Shown: positions 9,740 through 20,980 of the stretch, piece after piece
Position numbering within the stretch: the first letter of the stretch is position 1
How the letters are laid out: each line of letters opens with the position of its first letter
Source of the DNA: Paramoeba atlantica
Lineage: Eukaryota > Discosea
Length of the DNA: 64,000 nt
Direction: 5' to 3'
Assembly (NCBI GenBank): GCA_977017575.1
Contig: CDRNVI010000030.1
Coordinates: 124,001-188,000 of the forward strand
Program-made: the position numbers and the translations under genes
The notes under the pieces: model-generated
Told to the model about the DNA's origin: nothing
The model's database searches: none
What the model saw: the letters and a program-made list of their open reading frames with translations, nothing else

Positions 9740-9815
9740 ATATAGGGGGCGTCAAAATTTGTAAAACTCGTCCAATTTTGGAAAATAGCACCGCATTCGA
9801 GAGCTCTCATAGAGT
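9740..9815. repeat. Dispersed motif around CCAATTTTGGAAAATAG
   Basis: A G-rich run, GTCAAAATTTGTAAAACTCG, CCAATTTTGGAAAATAG and CGAGAGCTCTCATAG. Related sequence, in either orientation, occurs at about 1490-1555, 10300-10365, 11105-11165, 13890-13950, 22972-23000, 26712-26780, 51236-51260, 54744-54765 and 55305-55325. Three copies lie 90-170 bp upstream of LRR starts (9647, 22879, 26615) and three sit at the joints of the ABCF2 5' copies. It may be the remnant of an element end or a shared promoter part. Confidence 0.6.
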
Positions 9816-9954
9816 AACGTGTCAAGGTGGTCCTACCCCTACTGGTAAGGCTTCAAAATCATCAATTTCGGACTTTTGGCATCAAAAATCGGGCATATTC
9901 ACCCCCCCCCCCCAACAACATATTGTATCCATGATCTTTCGGCGATTTTCTTTT

Positions 9955-10095
9955 TTAGTCGCTTCGTTAAACGCGGAGGTATTTTTCGGCGAGGTAGTTC
10001 TTCTTCAGGTAGATCTTCTTCGACGCGCAGCGCGCAGCATAAGTGACTTTTAAGTTTAAAACAACCACCGCGTTTAACGAAGTGATGAAAAAGCA
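9955..10095. repeat. Hairpin arm of the hairpin-ended element
   Basis: CTTCGTTAAACGCGGAGG at the left pairs with CCACCGCGTTTAACGAAG at the right; flanks are TTTTTTAGTCG and CGATG..AAAAAG-like. The centre (AGTTCTTCTTCAGGTAGATC) differs from other copies. The other end of the element is absent. Confidence 0.7.
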
Positions 10096-10391
10096 AAATA
10101 GGGGTAACCCATAGCGTTATAACCCAAGTTGCATTAACTACATCATGTACTTAAACTACGTAATCTAATGAACTAAGTTTATGCAATGTCGTGTCTAGCT
10201 GTTGAGAGGAAAAATTGAAGTCCAAGGTATGTTTACTATTGGGGGTACTTTGGTAGACGGGGCAAGATATTTCAGGGGGGTATCGGTAAACCTAAGAAAG
10301 GGTTCTACAAAATGTACAGCTTTGACCATTTTCGGAAAATAAGAACGCATTTCAGAGCTTCTATAAAAAATAAGAGATAGGATTTTTTTTA

Positions 10392-11310
10392 TAAACCACC
10401 GTCCGGGTTATTATACCTAGGAGGTATAATAAGTGTCCCTAGGTATAATAAGTGTCCCTAGGTATAATAACTTTGCTTTGCAAAAAGGATAAAAAAAATT
10501 TCGCGCCGCTTCGCGGCGCGTTCTTCTTCACATTGCCCACAACAAGTTATGATCCATTTGTAAGTTTCCCTCGCGCGCCTGGGGAAACGTGTGCGAGTGG
10601 GGGGGTAAGATTGTTTTCTGGGGGGTCAGGGGTAAAAGAATATGAAATGCCACGAATACATGTATTTTCGTGGTTACTATACCCCAACTGATCAAAATTC
10701 TTGACAATGGATGTAATGCAAACAGATAGTGGCAGACGGTGACAGATGGTGGCAGACAAAACCATACACTTCTGCAGTACATCCAATGTCAATCTGATTT
10801 CTTGGTAAGTTTCCCTCATCAAACGCAACATTAAAATTTACGCGCAGTGAGTGGAAAAGATTGCTGCGACAACAAAGAGCATGCACCAGCATGCTTTTAC
10901 GTGTCCAGGAGATGAATTAACCCTTTCGGAGTGTTTATGTTTGGGCGATCGTCCGTAATCCCGTCTTTGTGGCATAAATCAGGGGGGGGATCAGAAAAAT
11001 TGTAAAAAATGCAAGATTTTCTCTACCAAAAAACAACGTGATCTATGTGCATTCGAAAATCCAAACGCAGATTACGTGCCTGCACGTTCATGAGCCCTGT
11101 TCGAGTGCTCTCGAATGCGCTATAACTTTCCAAAATGGGCCAAGTTTTACAAATTTTAGTCCCCTCCCACATCAAAGTTTACTGTCCTGTAAGTTCTTCA
11201 CCCGCCTCTGAAGGTAGGGGGGGGAGGTATAATAAGGACCCTAGGGACACTTATTATACCTAGGAGGTACAATAGGTGTCCCTAGGTATAATAACCCGGA
11301 CGGTGGTTTA
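10392..11310. mobile_element. 919-bp inverted-repeat element, TA target
   Basis: The left end TAAACCACCGTCCGGGTTAT (10392 on) is matched by the inverted right end ATAACCCGGACGGTGGTTTA (to 11310); TA flanks both sides (10390-10391, 11311-11312). Several copies of TAGGTATAATAAGTGTCCC follow just inside each end. There is no transposase frame, so it is non-autonomous. TA flanks suggest Tc1/mariner-type mobilisation, which is an inference. Confidence 0.8.
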
Positions 11311-11313
11311 TAT

Positions 11314-12242
11314 TTCACACTTTCCACTTCGAGATAAGATGCTCGTTAATCCATGGACCCACTTTATCCTGGGTTAATTAGTGTGGAGCTTTTTTAAAAA
11401 CAGATTAGAGGGTTGAAACCTACGAAAGGCAAAACCTGGAAATACCTACATATTCCTCATTGACGTGGCGAAGAAAAGTACTTTGTCAAAAATAGTGAAG
11501 AAAATTCGGTCAAAGTGAAGCATTATTTCACACTTTTTTTAAAACATCTATTATCGCCCCATTTTGGCAAAAAGGAAAAAAATAACTCTCTTGCCCTTGT
11601 TCTAGAACGATTTCTACGTTCTCGTAATATCATTTGAGGTGCTAAAACAGGCGACGGAGGGCATAATCTTCATGTTTTCCTCTCTTTAGCTTACTTTTCA
11701 CAATTTCTGCGCCGAACTTCAGCCGATTATATGATAATGGCCATATGATAATGCGATTACATGATAAGGCCATATGATAATGGCCTTATATGATAAGGCA
11801 ACACTTAGAACACATAAAAAATTAACGAAAAAAAATATTTTTTATGTGAAATAATGCTTCACTTTCACCGAAAATTCTTTAGTCACAAAATCCTCTTTGA
11901 GTATGCTATTTTCTTTATTTTTTGTGCTTAAAGTGTGAAAGTAAATTGATTGCACAGCATATTTTATGCTACATACATAATGTACATGTATGTTTTAATA
12001 TTAGTACAGTACCTTTTTTAGCGTTATTATAAATACGTTACTACAAATAATTTATGAATTCTTTTTCAATGATTCAATGAACTTTTAAGTTTATAGAAAT
12101 TAATGGGGGGGGGAAGTACGTGGAGGGGGAAGTGCGTCCCCAAAATTTAGCCTCTATTAAAGAGGGTTGATGAGGGAGGGTCTCTATTAAAGGGGGGGTC
12201 ACAGTACATGTACATGGTGACATATTCGTAGTGCTATGATAT
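11314..12242. repeat. AT-rich region with an inverted repeat and a minisatellite
   Basis: About 40 bases at 11498-11537 (TCAAAGTGAAGCATTATTTC within) are inverted at 11837-11876. Between them lies a short tandem array of CATATGATAATGGCC-like units (11724-11805). No gene is seen. It may be another non-autonomous element, but I cannot define target duplications. Confidence 0.55.
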
Positions 12243-12246
12243 ACAT

Positions 12247-13078
12247 GAGGGGTTGCGGGTGAGGTCCAAACGAGATCACGTAAGATCACGAGAGATCTCT
12301 CGGGAACTGATTTCGTTCGGGAGAGCGGTTGGACGGAGGGAGGGGGCATTAGGGCGGGTAGGGGAGTGACACGGCGGGGTGAGGGTAGTTGAGCGTAGGG
12401 TGGGCTGGACAGAAAATCAACGCACTCATGAGTAAAAGAGGCCTTTGCCCACACAAAAAGCATACACCCCCAGTAGCGAAAAAAAATAATTGCAACACCG
12501 TCACAAAACTATAACCAAAATTAATTCAAAAAAGCATCACTCCAGCTTCTTTGTAGAGTTTCGGGGCTTTTTGGGATCGCACGGAACATGGTGAATCAAT
12601 GATGTAAGATGTTCGCGATATGGTTTAACGTCGGGGACAATACCGCATCCTTTGCTACATAAGCATTCAGATTTCTTTACATTTTTTAGGTTTAAATTCA
12701 TAGACGGATCAAAATCATACTTAGGATCTGTAGCTAATAACCCATAGCATGCAGCCGAAACTATTTGAACGGCGGACTTGACCAACTTCATCTTATAATC
12801 CGTCCCACTTCCATTGAAGAAAAGCAAGATAATCGAATGAAAACCAATAATAATAATAATGATAATCAAAAACTGGATAAAACGTATATGATTTTATACA
12901 AACGTTATGCAAGAGAAAACTCACACTATGTTTTACTGTTTTTTCACTTACTGTGTCAAAACTGCTATGGCAAAACAAGATCAGTTATGATCACGCGTGA
13001 TCACGTGAGGTCACTCGATATCACATGAGATCGTACGAGATCACGCGACATGACGTGAGATCATACCCGCAGCCCCTC
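12247..13078. mobile_element. Element with GAGGGG(C/T)TGCGGGT ends, 832 bp (copy A)
   Basis: Left end GAGGGGTTGCGGGT, right end ACCCGCAGCCCCTC, flanked by ACAT on both sides (12243-12246, 13079-13082). Just inside are short tandem repeats of GATCACGYGA-like units: few on the left (12272-12300), many on the right (12978-13062). The same termini occur at 43151-43787 with quite different subterminal repeats. Positions 12300-12480 resemble 13397-13600 outside the element. There is no transposase; an 84-codon frame (see next) is the only candidate gene. Confidence 0.85.
12537..12791 (-). CDS. Hypothetical 84-aa protein inside copy A
   Basis: From ATG at 12791 the frame gives MKLVKSAVQIVSAACYGLLA, then a Lys/Asn-rich part with CLCSKGCGIV, HH and C, which could be metal ligands, and a basic end (PKKPRNSTKKLE). 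An upstream ATG at 12869 adds only a poly-Ile stretch encoded by an ATT repeat. I recognise no family. It could be cargo or the relic of a longer gene. Confidence 0.25.
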   Translation of the reverse strand: MKLVKSAVQIVSAACYGLLATDPKYDFDPSMNLNLKNVKKSECLCSKGCGIVPDVKPYREHLTSLIHHVPCDPKKPRNSTKKLE

Positions 13079-13082
13079 ACAT

Positions 13083-14045
13083 GTAAGGTACGGTGAGTAC
13101 ATACAGAATTAATTTTTAAGAATCCTGAATCTTGTAATCTTAAGGAGCCTGTCGGATAAAGATGGGAAAGTTCGAGCCTTACATTTCCTTACGCAGCCAT
13201 CTGACCCAGGCCTTACTGTTATTTCTTTCGGCGGACTCCGCAAATCTGTTTTGTACGGATCTGCCCAAGAACACTCCGAGCAATATGAGTTTGCCCGCAT
13301 CCTAGTGGACAGAAACGTTACCGTACACCCCCCTAGCAATAGACCCCCCCCAGTAACAGAGATTTGACTATTTTTGGGCTGACCCCCAGTAACAGAGATT
13401 TGGCGCGGGAGGATGGTTGGAGGGGGGAGGGGGTGTTTGGCTTGGTGGGAGTGGCTGGGCGGGGTGAGGGTAGTTGCGCGGGAGCGATTGGTGTAGTTGC
13501 GGGGTTGTCTGGGCAGAAAATCAACGCACCCATGAACAAAAACGGTCTTTTACCATCAAAAAAGCATATCCCCCAGGAACAAGGATTTGGCCGTTTGGGT
13601 CCAAAATCGATTCTATTACTGGGGCGGGTATACGGTAATTTGAAAAACGAAAGTATTAGCGTGGGAGGCACCAGCGGAAAAGGGAATGGTGGTTTACGAC
13701 CATCACGGAGACACTGCGCCACGGATCATTTTCATACTGTAAAACAGCATAAAATTTCGAGATCTGTTGAATGCCGAAGGAATTAGGTCGAAGGCTCACA
13801 CGACACAAATTTTAGACCCCCCGAAATTGGTGTCACCGCTGTACACTATTGGGTAGATATTTCAGGACGGCAGAGGTAAATCAAAGAAAGAGGTCTAAAA
13901 ATGGTAAAGCTTGGCCAATTTTGGAAAACAATAGAGCACTTGTTTTAACCACCAGGAGTACTCAGTTTCCAGAAGAAAAATAAAGGATAGGATGTTCATC
14001 ACATCAATGCACCAGTGGCTTTGTTTTTGACCTTTAAGAGTCTTT
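13083..14045. other. Repeat-rich gap; G-rich block related to 12300-12480
   Basis: 13397-13600 shares GGCGGGGTGAGGGTAGTTG, CAGAAAATCAACGCAC and AAAAAGCATA with 12360-12465, so it is a diverged duplicate. A plus-strand frame at 13160-13380 (e.g. TVISFGGLRKSVLYGSAQEH) is open but not recognised. No gene is supported. Confidence 0.5.
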
Positions 14046-15029
14046 TTAATCTTTAACAGTTCCGCGAGCGACCTTAGAGAGCAGCTCAGCGTATTTTTTG
14101 GGAGTATATCTCGTCATATTTTTGTCACTACGATGAAAGCCTTTTCTGGAGACAAATCTGTGGTAGATCAGGGCGTGAAAGAGATTTCCACGAAGGTCAA
14201 TAATAGTGCGGTCTAAACCGCTTGTGGTCAAATCTACGACGCCACTAAGCTGATTGTGCGAAACGTCAAGAGTACATAAGTGTTGAATTGAGGAAACATT
14301 TAGCGTACCTATAAAATGATTATTTTCCAAGGAAAGAATGCGCATTGATTGCGGGAGATGATCAAGATCAAGTGTGCCCGTCAAATGATTGCCACCCAAG
14401 TAAAGTACTTCCATGCTAGGAGGGAGTGCATGTAGAGCAAGAGGGCCTTCAAAAAGATTGTTCGATGCATAAACGTGGAACATATTTTGGGGCAACTGCG
14501 TAAGATCAGCGGAACCTACCAGACGATTCGACGATACGTAAAGCTTTCTCAGCTGTGCGGGAAGTAACGTAAAATCGAACACTCCATGATGCTTGTGCTC
14601 TAACACATCAAACTGACTCAATGGGGTCGTCAAGTCTGCGGAGTGTAACTCTCCTGTTAGCACCGTTTTGGTTGAAGATTCCGCGTTAACTTCCGCTACA
14701 TTCGGAGGTAAGTAACTCCACGTGATGTTCCCAGAGAGATCGAAGCGTCCCCAATGGAGATGTGTGACCCGTGATTCAGAATTGCACTTGACGCCTTTCC
14801 AAGCACAGGCAGAGGATCGCTTCTTCCATGATGCAGGGGAATCCGTGAGATGCTGCACAAGGCGACGCATCATGTCGATTTCAGACAATGTCACGGAGCT
14901 GACTTTGCTACCAAATTTTCGTCTTTTCTGCGGAGGTGCCTGCCGGGACTCGTCCAGTGCGACAATACACTGATGTTGAGCAAATAAAAGAACGCTTAAG
15001 GGCAGCACACAAAGCCGAAGATATTTCAT
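14046..15029 (-). CDS. LRR protein with clear signal peptide (327 aa)
   Basis: ATG at 15029. Residues 1-24 (MKYLRLCVLPLSVLLFAQHQ, then CIVA) form a textbook signal peptide, the best evidence in the window that this family is exported. A basic spacer (PPQKRRKF) leads to a diverged cap with SW at 67-68 and C75-AWKGVK-C82. Repeats run from about 105 to 280 (e.g. GSADLTQLPQNMFHVYASNN, GTLDLDHLPQSMRILSLENN). Unlike the others it ends in a 45-residue basic tail (KGFHRSDKN, PKKYAELLSK) instead of the half-repeat and GTxI ending. It is the most divergent intact member. There is no membrane anchor in the tail, so the product is probably soluble or held by partners. Confidence 0.88.
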   Translation of the reverse strand: MKYLRLCVLPLSVLLFAQHQCIVALDESRQAPPQKRRKFGSKVSSVTLSEIDMMRRLVQHLTDSPASWKKRSSACAWKGVKCNSESRVTHLHWGRFDLSGNITWSYLPPNVAEVNAESSTKTVLTGELHSADLTTPLSQFDVLEHKHHGVFDFTLLPAQLRKLYVSSNRLVGSADLTQLPQNMFHVYASNNLFEGPLALHALPPSMEVLYLGGNHLTGTLDLDHLPQSMRILSLENNHFIGTLNVSSIQHLCTLDVSHNQLSGVVDLTTSGLDRTIIDLRGNLFHALIYHRFVSRKGFHRSDKNMTRYTPKKYAELLSKVARGTVKD

Positions 15030-16362
15030 CGAAAAAAGTAATAGAAAGCGTTATATCGGTTTATCAAATCTAGATTATTGATGTTACGAACGTTTCCATA
15101 TCGTCTTACGAACACTCATCAAAGCTTTTTTATTCATTCCGTAGCTTTGAGTGTATCGATCATTTCGGCTACATATCACTGAAATAATCGTTCGTGGTGC
15201 CCATTTATGCCCTATTGAAGTTTTGAAATATTAATGATTCTACCAGTGTAATTGTGTTCTAAGTGATACAGGGGGATTTTTTCGCTACTAATACAGAGGT
15301 TCTGCTTTATTGTGCAGAATACGATGTTATTGTGCCTCTGGGACCTATGTAAGGACCTTCGTACCTTTTATAGAACTTCTTACTATTCCCCACATTTTTT
15401 CCCATGCTCGTATACATTAAATGAAAGTCATAACTGTTAGTTATTTAAACTGTTCATTAATGAAGTTACTATCCTCATATGACCGCAGATAAGTCAAATA
15501 TCAGATATTACTCCAATGTCTCGGCAACGAGCAGCGCACCGTATTAGCAACGAACTGCGCGACGCTGTTAATCAGCGGGTGGTTGATGGACCAAGCCAAT
15601 TAAGCTTGACCACAATGAGACAGGTGCGAAGAAAGTGCAGTCTGGGAACGTTGAGGATCCACTTAAATTTGGAGATCTATCCTGTTACTTTTATTACGTC
15701 TTGTGTGATTTCAAGAATGCTGATAGCACTTCTTCGAAATTGTGCTCTAAGGAAATGAACATCGTCAGGGATCTGCATCATTCTTAAAAGATGCCGCTAA
15801 CCAGCGGCGTCAAGGGCCCCTTGGGCGAGCGTCCGCGCTCGCAGTTTCTCTTCGCAGAAACGCTTGTGCTTAGGAAGGGATCTTTCAGCGAAAATGTATG
15901 GTGTATTCTTCCTATTCAGAGAAAGATTTGGTCGATACTAATAAATACAATATTTTTTCTCGATTTCCACGAATTGCCACTGGCCTCCAAAAAGTTGGAC
16001 ATTATCATATGGGATCCTTGTAAACGTATATCACGATCAAGTGGCCGCGTATATCAGAACTCATTATGTAAATTTCTGGAAAGTTCGAGAAAAAAACTAA
16101 AATTCTGGTCAAAACTCAAAAAAATGGTCGATACTAATAAATACAATACGTTTTGTGTCGGCCATTTTTGTGGACAATACTTTTTGGCGGGGGTGTACAC
16201 CTCCATGCCGGCGAAAAAAAAACATGGGAAGGTCAAGTTCTAAATAAGAGAAAAGAAGGTGAATTCGTTCCTTTTAGAATGAGATCTTGCTTGGAAAAAT
16301 ATACAGTGGTGAGCACGATATGTACCCCCCCTACAGGTCTTGTATTTTCTCAGGTTTTGTAG
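15030..16362. other. No gene recognised
   Basis: AT-rich. Two short stretches share GTCGATACTAATAAATACAA (about 15933 and 16127), so a local duplication is present. An ATG frame at 15516-15758 has no recognisable features. Confidence 0.5.
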
Positions 16363-16989
16363 ATATTTGGTATACCACCGTTTTTCGACCGAATCGTTCC
16401 GAATCCGAGGTCCTTTTCACTCGTGGAAAACTGGTTCATGTCGAAACCGCAAAAATTTGGGCTAAAAACCATGATTTTTACAGAACACCTATTTCTTGCG
16501 TCATTTTTCACTCTTCTTCGCTTTTACACGACGGAACTATCTCGTCCCGTGTGTCCTCCTGCACGACACGTACATCATAAGATGTGCACGCCTTTTGCCA
16601 CCTATTAGAAGCGCTATCATTATCAATAAATATTTTTCTTAATATTTTGTCCATTTTTTTTCACAACCCCCCCTTTTATCCTGAATAATTTTCGGGATGA
16701 ACCAGAATTGCCTGAAAACGTTTTGCAAAGCCATCCCAAGAATTTTTGGAGGGCGAGAAGGCAAGGAGACACTTAACTGAGCACTAATCACGAGCTTTCT
16801 ACCTGCTTACATATTTCTTACCTGGCTTTCAAGTCACTGTTTTACAAAAAATATTCAAAAATTTACCTCAAAAATCGTGTTCGCCTTCATTTTGACCCCT
16901 ACCTGGATAAGGGGGGTAGGGGGTAGCTCGAGTGAAACGGACCTCGGATTCGGAATGATTGGGTCGAAAAACGGTGGTATACCAAATAT
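16363..16989. mobile_element. 627-bp element with ~62-bp terminal inverted repeats
   Basis: ATATTTGGTATACCACCG, then TTTTTCGACC and GAATCCGAGGTCC at 16363-16425, is inverted at 16930-16989 with about four mismatches. There is no coding capacity. The target duplication is not clear. It is likely a MITE-type non-autonomous element. Confidence 0.75.
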
Positions 16990-18848
16990 TTCCAAAATCG
17001 GAGTTCGGACTTGGTAATTTGAGGACAAGCAACATAAACCCCTCTATAGGGGGACATGGGGGGACACCTTTTTCTATGTTCTAAAAGATTGTACAAGAAA
17101 GCGACAGATTGGGCCTCGGCTATCATTCGGGTGCGGTAATAAGGCATTTTGCACTGCGTCAGAAAGAGATGAATGGCTTAAATTGTTGTTGGTTTTGTTG
17201 GTAATAAGAGCACTTGCAATACCCCCATGCAAGCGCCGCAAGTACCACTCCGGCTCTGGCGCTCCGCCCGATTACGGGGACGCAAGGCTCTTCCAGGTTT
17301 TCACCAATGTGTGTGTGCGTGTGTGTGATTCAAGCCTTTTGACTCCTAAGAACTATGGCTTCCTACTTCACGCGTAGGTCGCGCTGCCGGTTCTCCACGC
17401 GAAGCGTGATCTTCTAACACGAGAGCGTCGAAACGCTCGATCATACAGGTAGACACCGGACTTTCCTCACGGGCGGTCAGGGGGGCGGCGCACGGGTGAA
17501 GGAGGGTGCGAAGAGGGCGGGGCAGGGGGTCGAATTGAGTGGCCAGGAGGCTGGCCAAGAGTGAGGGCGAAGGCCCAGAGGGCAGGCGAGGAGGGCAGCC
17601 AGGGGGCTCCGAGGAGAGCGGCGAAGAGTGATGTGTGGGCAGGCTCACCAGTGACAATGAACACTCCATAGTTAGCCTACCATGTGTCAAAAAGATATAA
17701 AACGGCTCCCTCGGTCCAAAATTGAAAACAAAAATCAAAAAATGGAGGGTTCCCACACCTAGGGATGACCGCGCTGGTACATTCTAAAATATTTATGTAC
17801 TCGAAACCATGATAAAGTCTTGTAGGCTAAACATTTCCAACAACATGATTACGACATCCTCTAACTGAAACAAAACAAGATTAAGAAAAATTAAAAAGAA
17901 ATATTAAGATAAAGGTCCTTGGCGCTTCCAGGCGCTCCCGCCCAGAGTCACGCCTCTAAGAAAATCGATGACAAATCATGTTTTTTTCGCCGAAAAACTT
18001 GAAATTTATTCTTTCTTGGGACCAAAAAGAGTGATTTGCTCAACCTTTTGTTGAAATCAGCTGTGTAAATGAGGTAAATTATCGATCTAGTGCATAGAGC
18101 TGGTCATAAACCGAGAGAATAACTCTATTAGACAGATTGTAGATTATATTTTCTATTTTTAGAAGACAATTATTAGGAATTGTAAAGTATCTTATTATAG
18201 GAAAAACCTCCGTAGGAGGTGCATTGAGGCCAATCCTGGACCCACCCCGATCCCCAGTGGGACGATCCTTGAGGGTATAGCGACAGCTGCAAATGTCGTA
18301 GGCTCCCCGCACTCAGCACCCCGGAGTGGAGAGCAGTCTGTAGGTTGTAGTCCCCCAGGGTCCTCCACCCCACTTACCCAGGTCGCCCCAACCGAGGAGC
18401 GAGGACTACCCCCTTCCCCGGAGCAGTTGGCGGGTCCCTAAGGAAATTCTACGCCGTTGCAGCCCTTCCCTACGCCGTTCCCTGCTTTTGTATTGTATTC
18501 CCTGCTTTAAAAAAAAAATCTCACCGCTTCGCGGAGCGTTGTTCTCAAAAACATGATTCTACTTTTACTTTCTTGTGTTTCGTATACTACGACTTAAAAA
18601 GAAATATCGCTATTCTTAGCTAGTTTGTCAAAACATAGAGGTAGTTTTCAACCCGAAGCGCACTAGCGCACAGATCACCATATTTGTTGATTAGCTGAAC
18701 CAATTCTATCGAATCACCTACCTTATCAAGCAAACCAAACTGTGAAACTCATGAATACGCGAATCACAATTCGGTTTTCATTTTCCTAAACGTTCCAATT
18801 AGCAGTATCAAACGTGGCCAAAGTTCAGATTTTCAGAATTTTGAGTTA
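16990..18848. other. No gene recognised; G-rich and degraded repeat sequence
   Basis: 17459-17650 is strongly G-rich on the plus strand. 18200-18440 is GC-richer than its surroundings and resembles old retroelement sequence in composition only. No frame shows a known domain. Confidence 0.45.
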
Positions 18849-19649
18849 CTAAAATTTCCATACATCAGAGTCGAATGCGTACCGTAGAGGCAGGCAATAC
18901 GGCAATGAGGCGCCTGAAGGTATTCGCTTGATTTGCGTCCCTTCTATGGTAATAGTATAACGGAAGACGTACGCGCGGAATGGATCATACTCGCCGCTGA
19001 GATTCGGGTTGTTGTCCAGAAACACCCGGATGAGAACTGGAAGACTGTGCAAATTGACGGGCCCGGAGAAGCCGTTGAATGACAAGTCCAACGAATCCAT
19101 CGTGGTGGGTAAGCTTCCCAAGTCGAGACTACCCGTGAGATGGTTGCGCATTAGGTGCAATGCCAGGAAACCATGAGGGAGATGTTGTAATGAGATGGGG
19201 CCATGGAGGTCGCAGTAACTCAGACTGAACACTTGCAGGTGTTCTGGCATTTCTCCTAATTCTAATGTGCTATTAAATTTGTTTCCGGTACCGGTGAACC
19301 AAATGATGTTCGATGGTAAGAATTTTAGCGGAATCTCGCCGTCTAATGCATTGAGAGAAAGATGTACCTCAGAGCACTCTACACGAGATAAATGTATCCA
19401 ATCGGGCGTCCCACTGAGATCGCGATTTGACCACGCTATTCTCACAATTTCTTCACGCTCATTACAGTGCACGCCATCCCATTTGCACGCGGGAGTATTT
19501 ACATTCCACGAGAGATGTGTGTTTTCTGCACTCATGTGCATTCCTCTACGCACACGAACTTCGTGTAAGAATTCGGTTAAATGATACTCCGCTGGGAGTT
19601 TAGTTCTCGCCTTTCCTCGGCGGAGGAGGGGTGGTGAAGAATCGATCAT
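18849..19649 (-). CDS. LRR protein, FDSxVW-tail subfamily (266 aa)
   Basis: ATG at 19649. The cap reads RRGKARTKLPAEYHLTEFL, with an extra ~12 residues (RRGMHMSAENTH) before SW at 47-48 and C55-KWDGVH-C62. About six repeats follow (GSLDLGSLPTTMDSLDLSFN, GPVNLHSLP), then a final half-repeat (FLDNNPNLSGEYDP). The ending LPLRYAFDSDVWKF is shared, nearly residue for residue, with the genes at 47348 and 58574, so these three form a subfamily. The shared tail suggests a conserved function such as folding, packing or partner binding. It is 206 bp downstream of the LRR gene at 19856, same strand. No signal peptide is visible at this ATG. Confidence 0.87.
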   Translation of the reverse strand: MIDSSPPLLRRGKARTKLPAEYHLTEFLHEVRVRRGMHMSAENTHLSWNVNTPACKWDGVHCNEREEIVRIAWSNRDLSGTPDWIHLSRVECSEVHLSLNALDGEIPLKFLPSNIIWFTGTGNKFNSTLELGEMPEHLQVFSLSYCDLHGPISLQHLPHGFLALHLMRNHLTGSLDLGSLPTTMDSLDLSFNGFSGPVNLHSLPVLIRVFLDNNPNLSGEYDPFRAYVFRYTITIEGTQIKRIPSGASLPYCLPLRYAFDSDVWKF

Positions 19650-19855
19650 GTCAAGTCAATCGCGGTAAGTGGGTAAAAAATGAAGTTTAGCCTACGAATA
19701 ACTATATCAACCATCACTCAAGATGATACCAGCCACAATAGCGAAAATTGTAATGAAAAGAAGGAGAAGCTTTCTGAATAAAAATACTATATGATATACT
19801 ATATGTATACTTATCGTTGAGTTCTCAGAACTCACACGAATTATAGTACACAAAT

Positions 19856-20698
19856 CTAGTTTAAGTTTTTCGCCATTATGTTCGTACCATCCACTTTAAT
19901 ACTGTAAAGTGTGCCAGGCAGATCGGAATCGTTGACATCCCCGTAAAGCGCAGAGTTATCTCTCAGAGAAATGATCTCCAATCCTGGTGGAAGACTATGA
20001 AACTCTACCAATCCAGAGAATAGATTATGGCCACATTTCAGGTATCGAAGTGATGAAGGCAAATGCTGCAAGTTCAGTGGTCCAGTAAACCTGTTGTGGG
20101 ATAGGCTTATGAAATCTATACATGACGGCAGGCTTGTGAAATCAATTTCCCCCGATAAATCGTTGCGCGATACCTTCAAGGTACGTATATTTTTCCCCAG
20201 ACATGACATGTCTATACTTCCCTGGAAATCATTCCTATAGAGTTGAACCTCTTCTAGGCTTTCCGGTAAGTCGCATAGTTCCAATCCCCCGGTAAAAAGG
20301 TTACTGGGAATACTAAATTCCACAAACTTAGATGGCAACATATCCAAACGGACGTTTCCCGTAAGTTTGTTGTACGGTGCCCGGAATTCATGTAGGGTAA
20401 AAACAAAATAGTTCCATTGCAGTGATCCTCTCAGCTGCTGTCCGATGAAAGAATGCCAATTAATATACCTCACCTTTTGCTCTGTATCACACCACGCACC
20501 TTTCCACTCACAGGCAGGGGTTGACGTGTTCCAAGAAGGATACGGATTTTCGATATTCGCAACAAATTGTGAAAGTTCATATTCCTGTGGTAAATTGGAT
20601 CCCCTGACCTTGCCGGGACGCCTGCGCGTTCTGTCCAGATTAGATACATCTTTAGTATGGCAGGAGGAGAAGACCGAGGGCACGGGATTGGGAATCAT
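19856..20698 (-). CDS. LRR protein, NLPQEYEL subfamily (280 aa)
   Basis: ATG at 20698. A 35-residue basic leader (LDRTRRRPGKVRG) precedes SNLPQEYELSQF; cap SW at 55-56 and C63-EWKGAW-C70. Seven to eight repeats follow, e.g. GNVRLDMLPSKFVEFSIPSN and GPLNLQHLPSSLRYLKCGHN, then the half-repeat with DNSALYGDVNDSDLPG and SIKVDGTNIMAKNLN. The closing VxGTxI pattern is shared by most of the subfamily. No transmembrane helix. The leader is hydrophilic, so export is assumed from the family, or an unseen 5' exon supplies the signal. Confidence 0.87.
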   Translation of the reverse strand: MIPNPVPSVFSSCHTKDVSNLDRTRRRPGKVRGSNLPQEYELSQFVANIENPYPSWNTSTPACEWKGAWCDTEQKVRYINWHSFIGQQLRGSLQWNYFVFTLHEFRAPYNKLTGNVRLDMLPSKFVEFSIPSNLFTGGLELCDLPESLEEVQLYRNDFQGSIDMSCLGKNIRTLKVSRNDLSGEIDFTSLPSCIDFISLSHNRFTGPLNLQHLPSSLRYLKCGHNLFSGLVEFHSLPPGLEIISLRDNSALYGDVNDSDLPGTLYSIKVDGTNIMAKNLN

Positions 20699-20866
20699 GA
20701 GTTATGTGTTCACAAAATACTAGACTAAATGCTAAGGAAGAAGAAATACTAACAAAAGAAAATGTCATTCCAGGATCATTCCAGCATTTACAGGTGACAT
20801 ACATCTACAGATCTTCATTACAGGTGATGGACATTTGCAGACGTAGGTGGTGCAAAAGCATCATTT

Positions 20867-20980
20867 GAGTGGTTACGGTTGAGGCACAAGGGAAGCGAAA
20901 TTAGGGGGGAAAGAAATAAATTCAAAACCAGAACACGCGAGATCATGTCAGAGCACGCGAGATCATATCCAGTGCCACTC
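20867..20980. mobile_element. Miniature copy (114 bp) of the GAGGGG-ended family (copy C)
   Basis: Degenerate ends GAGTGGTTACGGTTGAGG and CCAGTGCCACTC, flanked by ATTT on both sides (20863-20866, 20981-20984). Inside the right end is GCACGCGAGATCAT twice, matching the GATCAC-type subterminal repeats of copy A. Confidence 0.7.

Noticed and set aside
12978-13062. CRISPR-like array of GATCAC repeats
   Set aside because: Units are ~10 bp with no spacers, at the end of a mobile element in a eukaryotic sequence.
13160-13380. A small plus-strand gene (TVISFGGLRKSVLYGSAQEH)
   Set aside because: Open but without ATG or known domain, inside repeat-derived DNA; left as unannotated.
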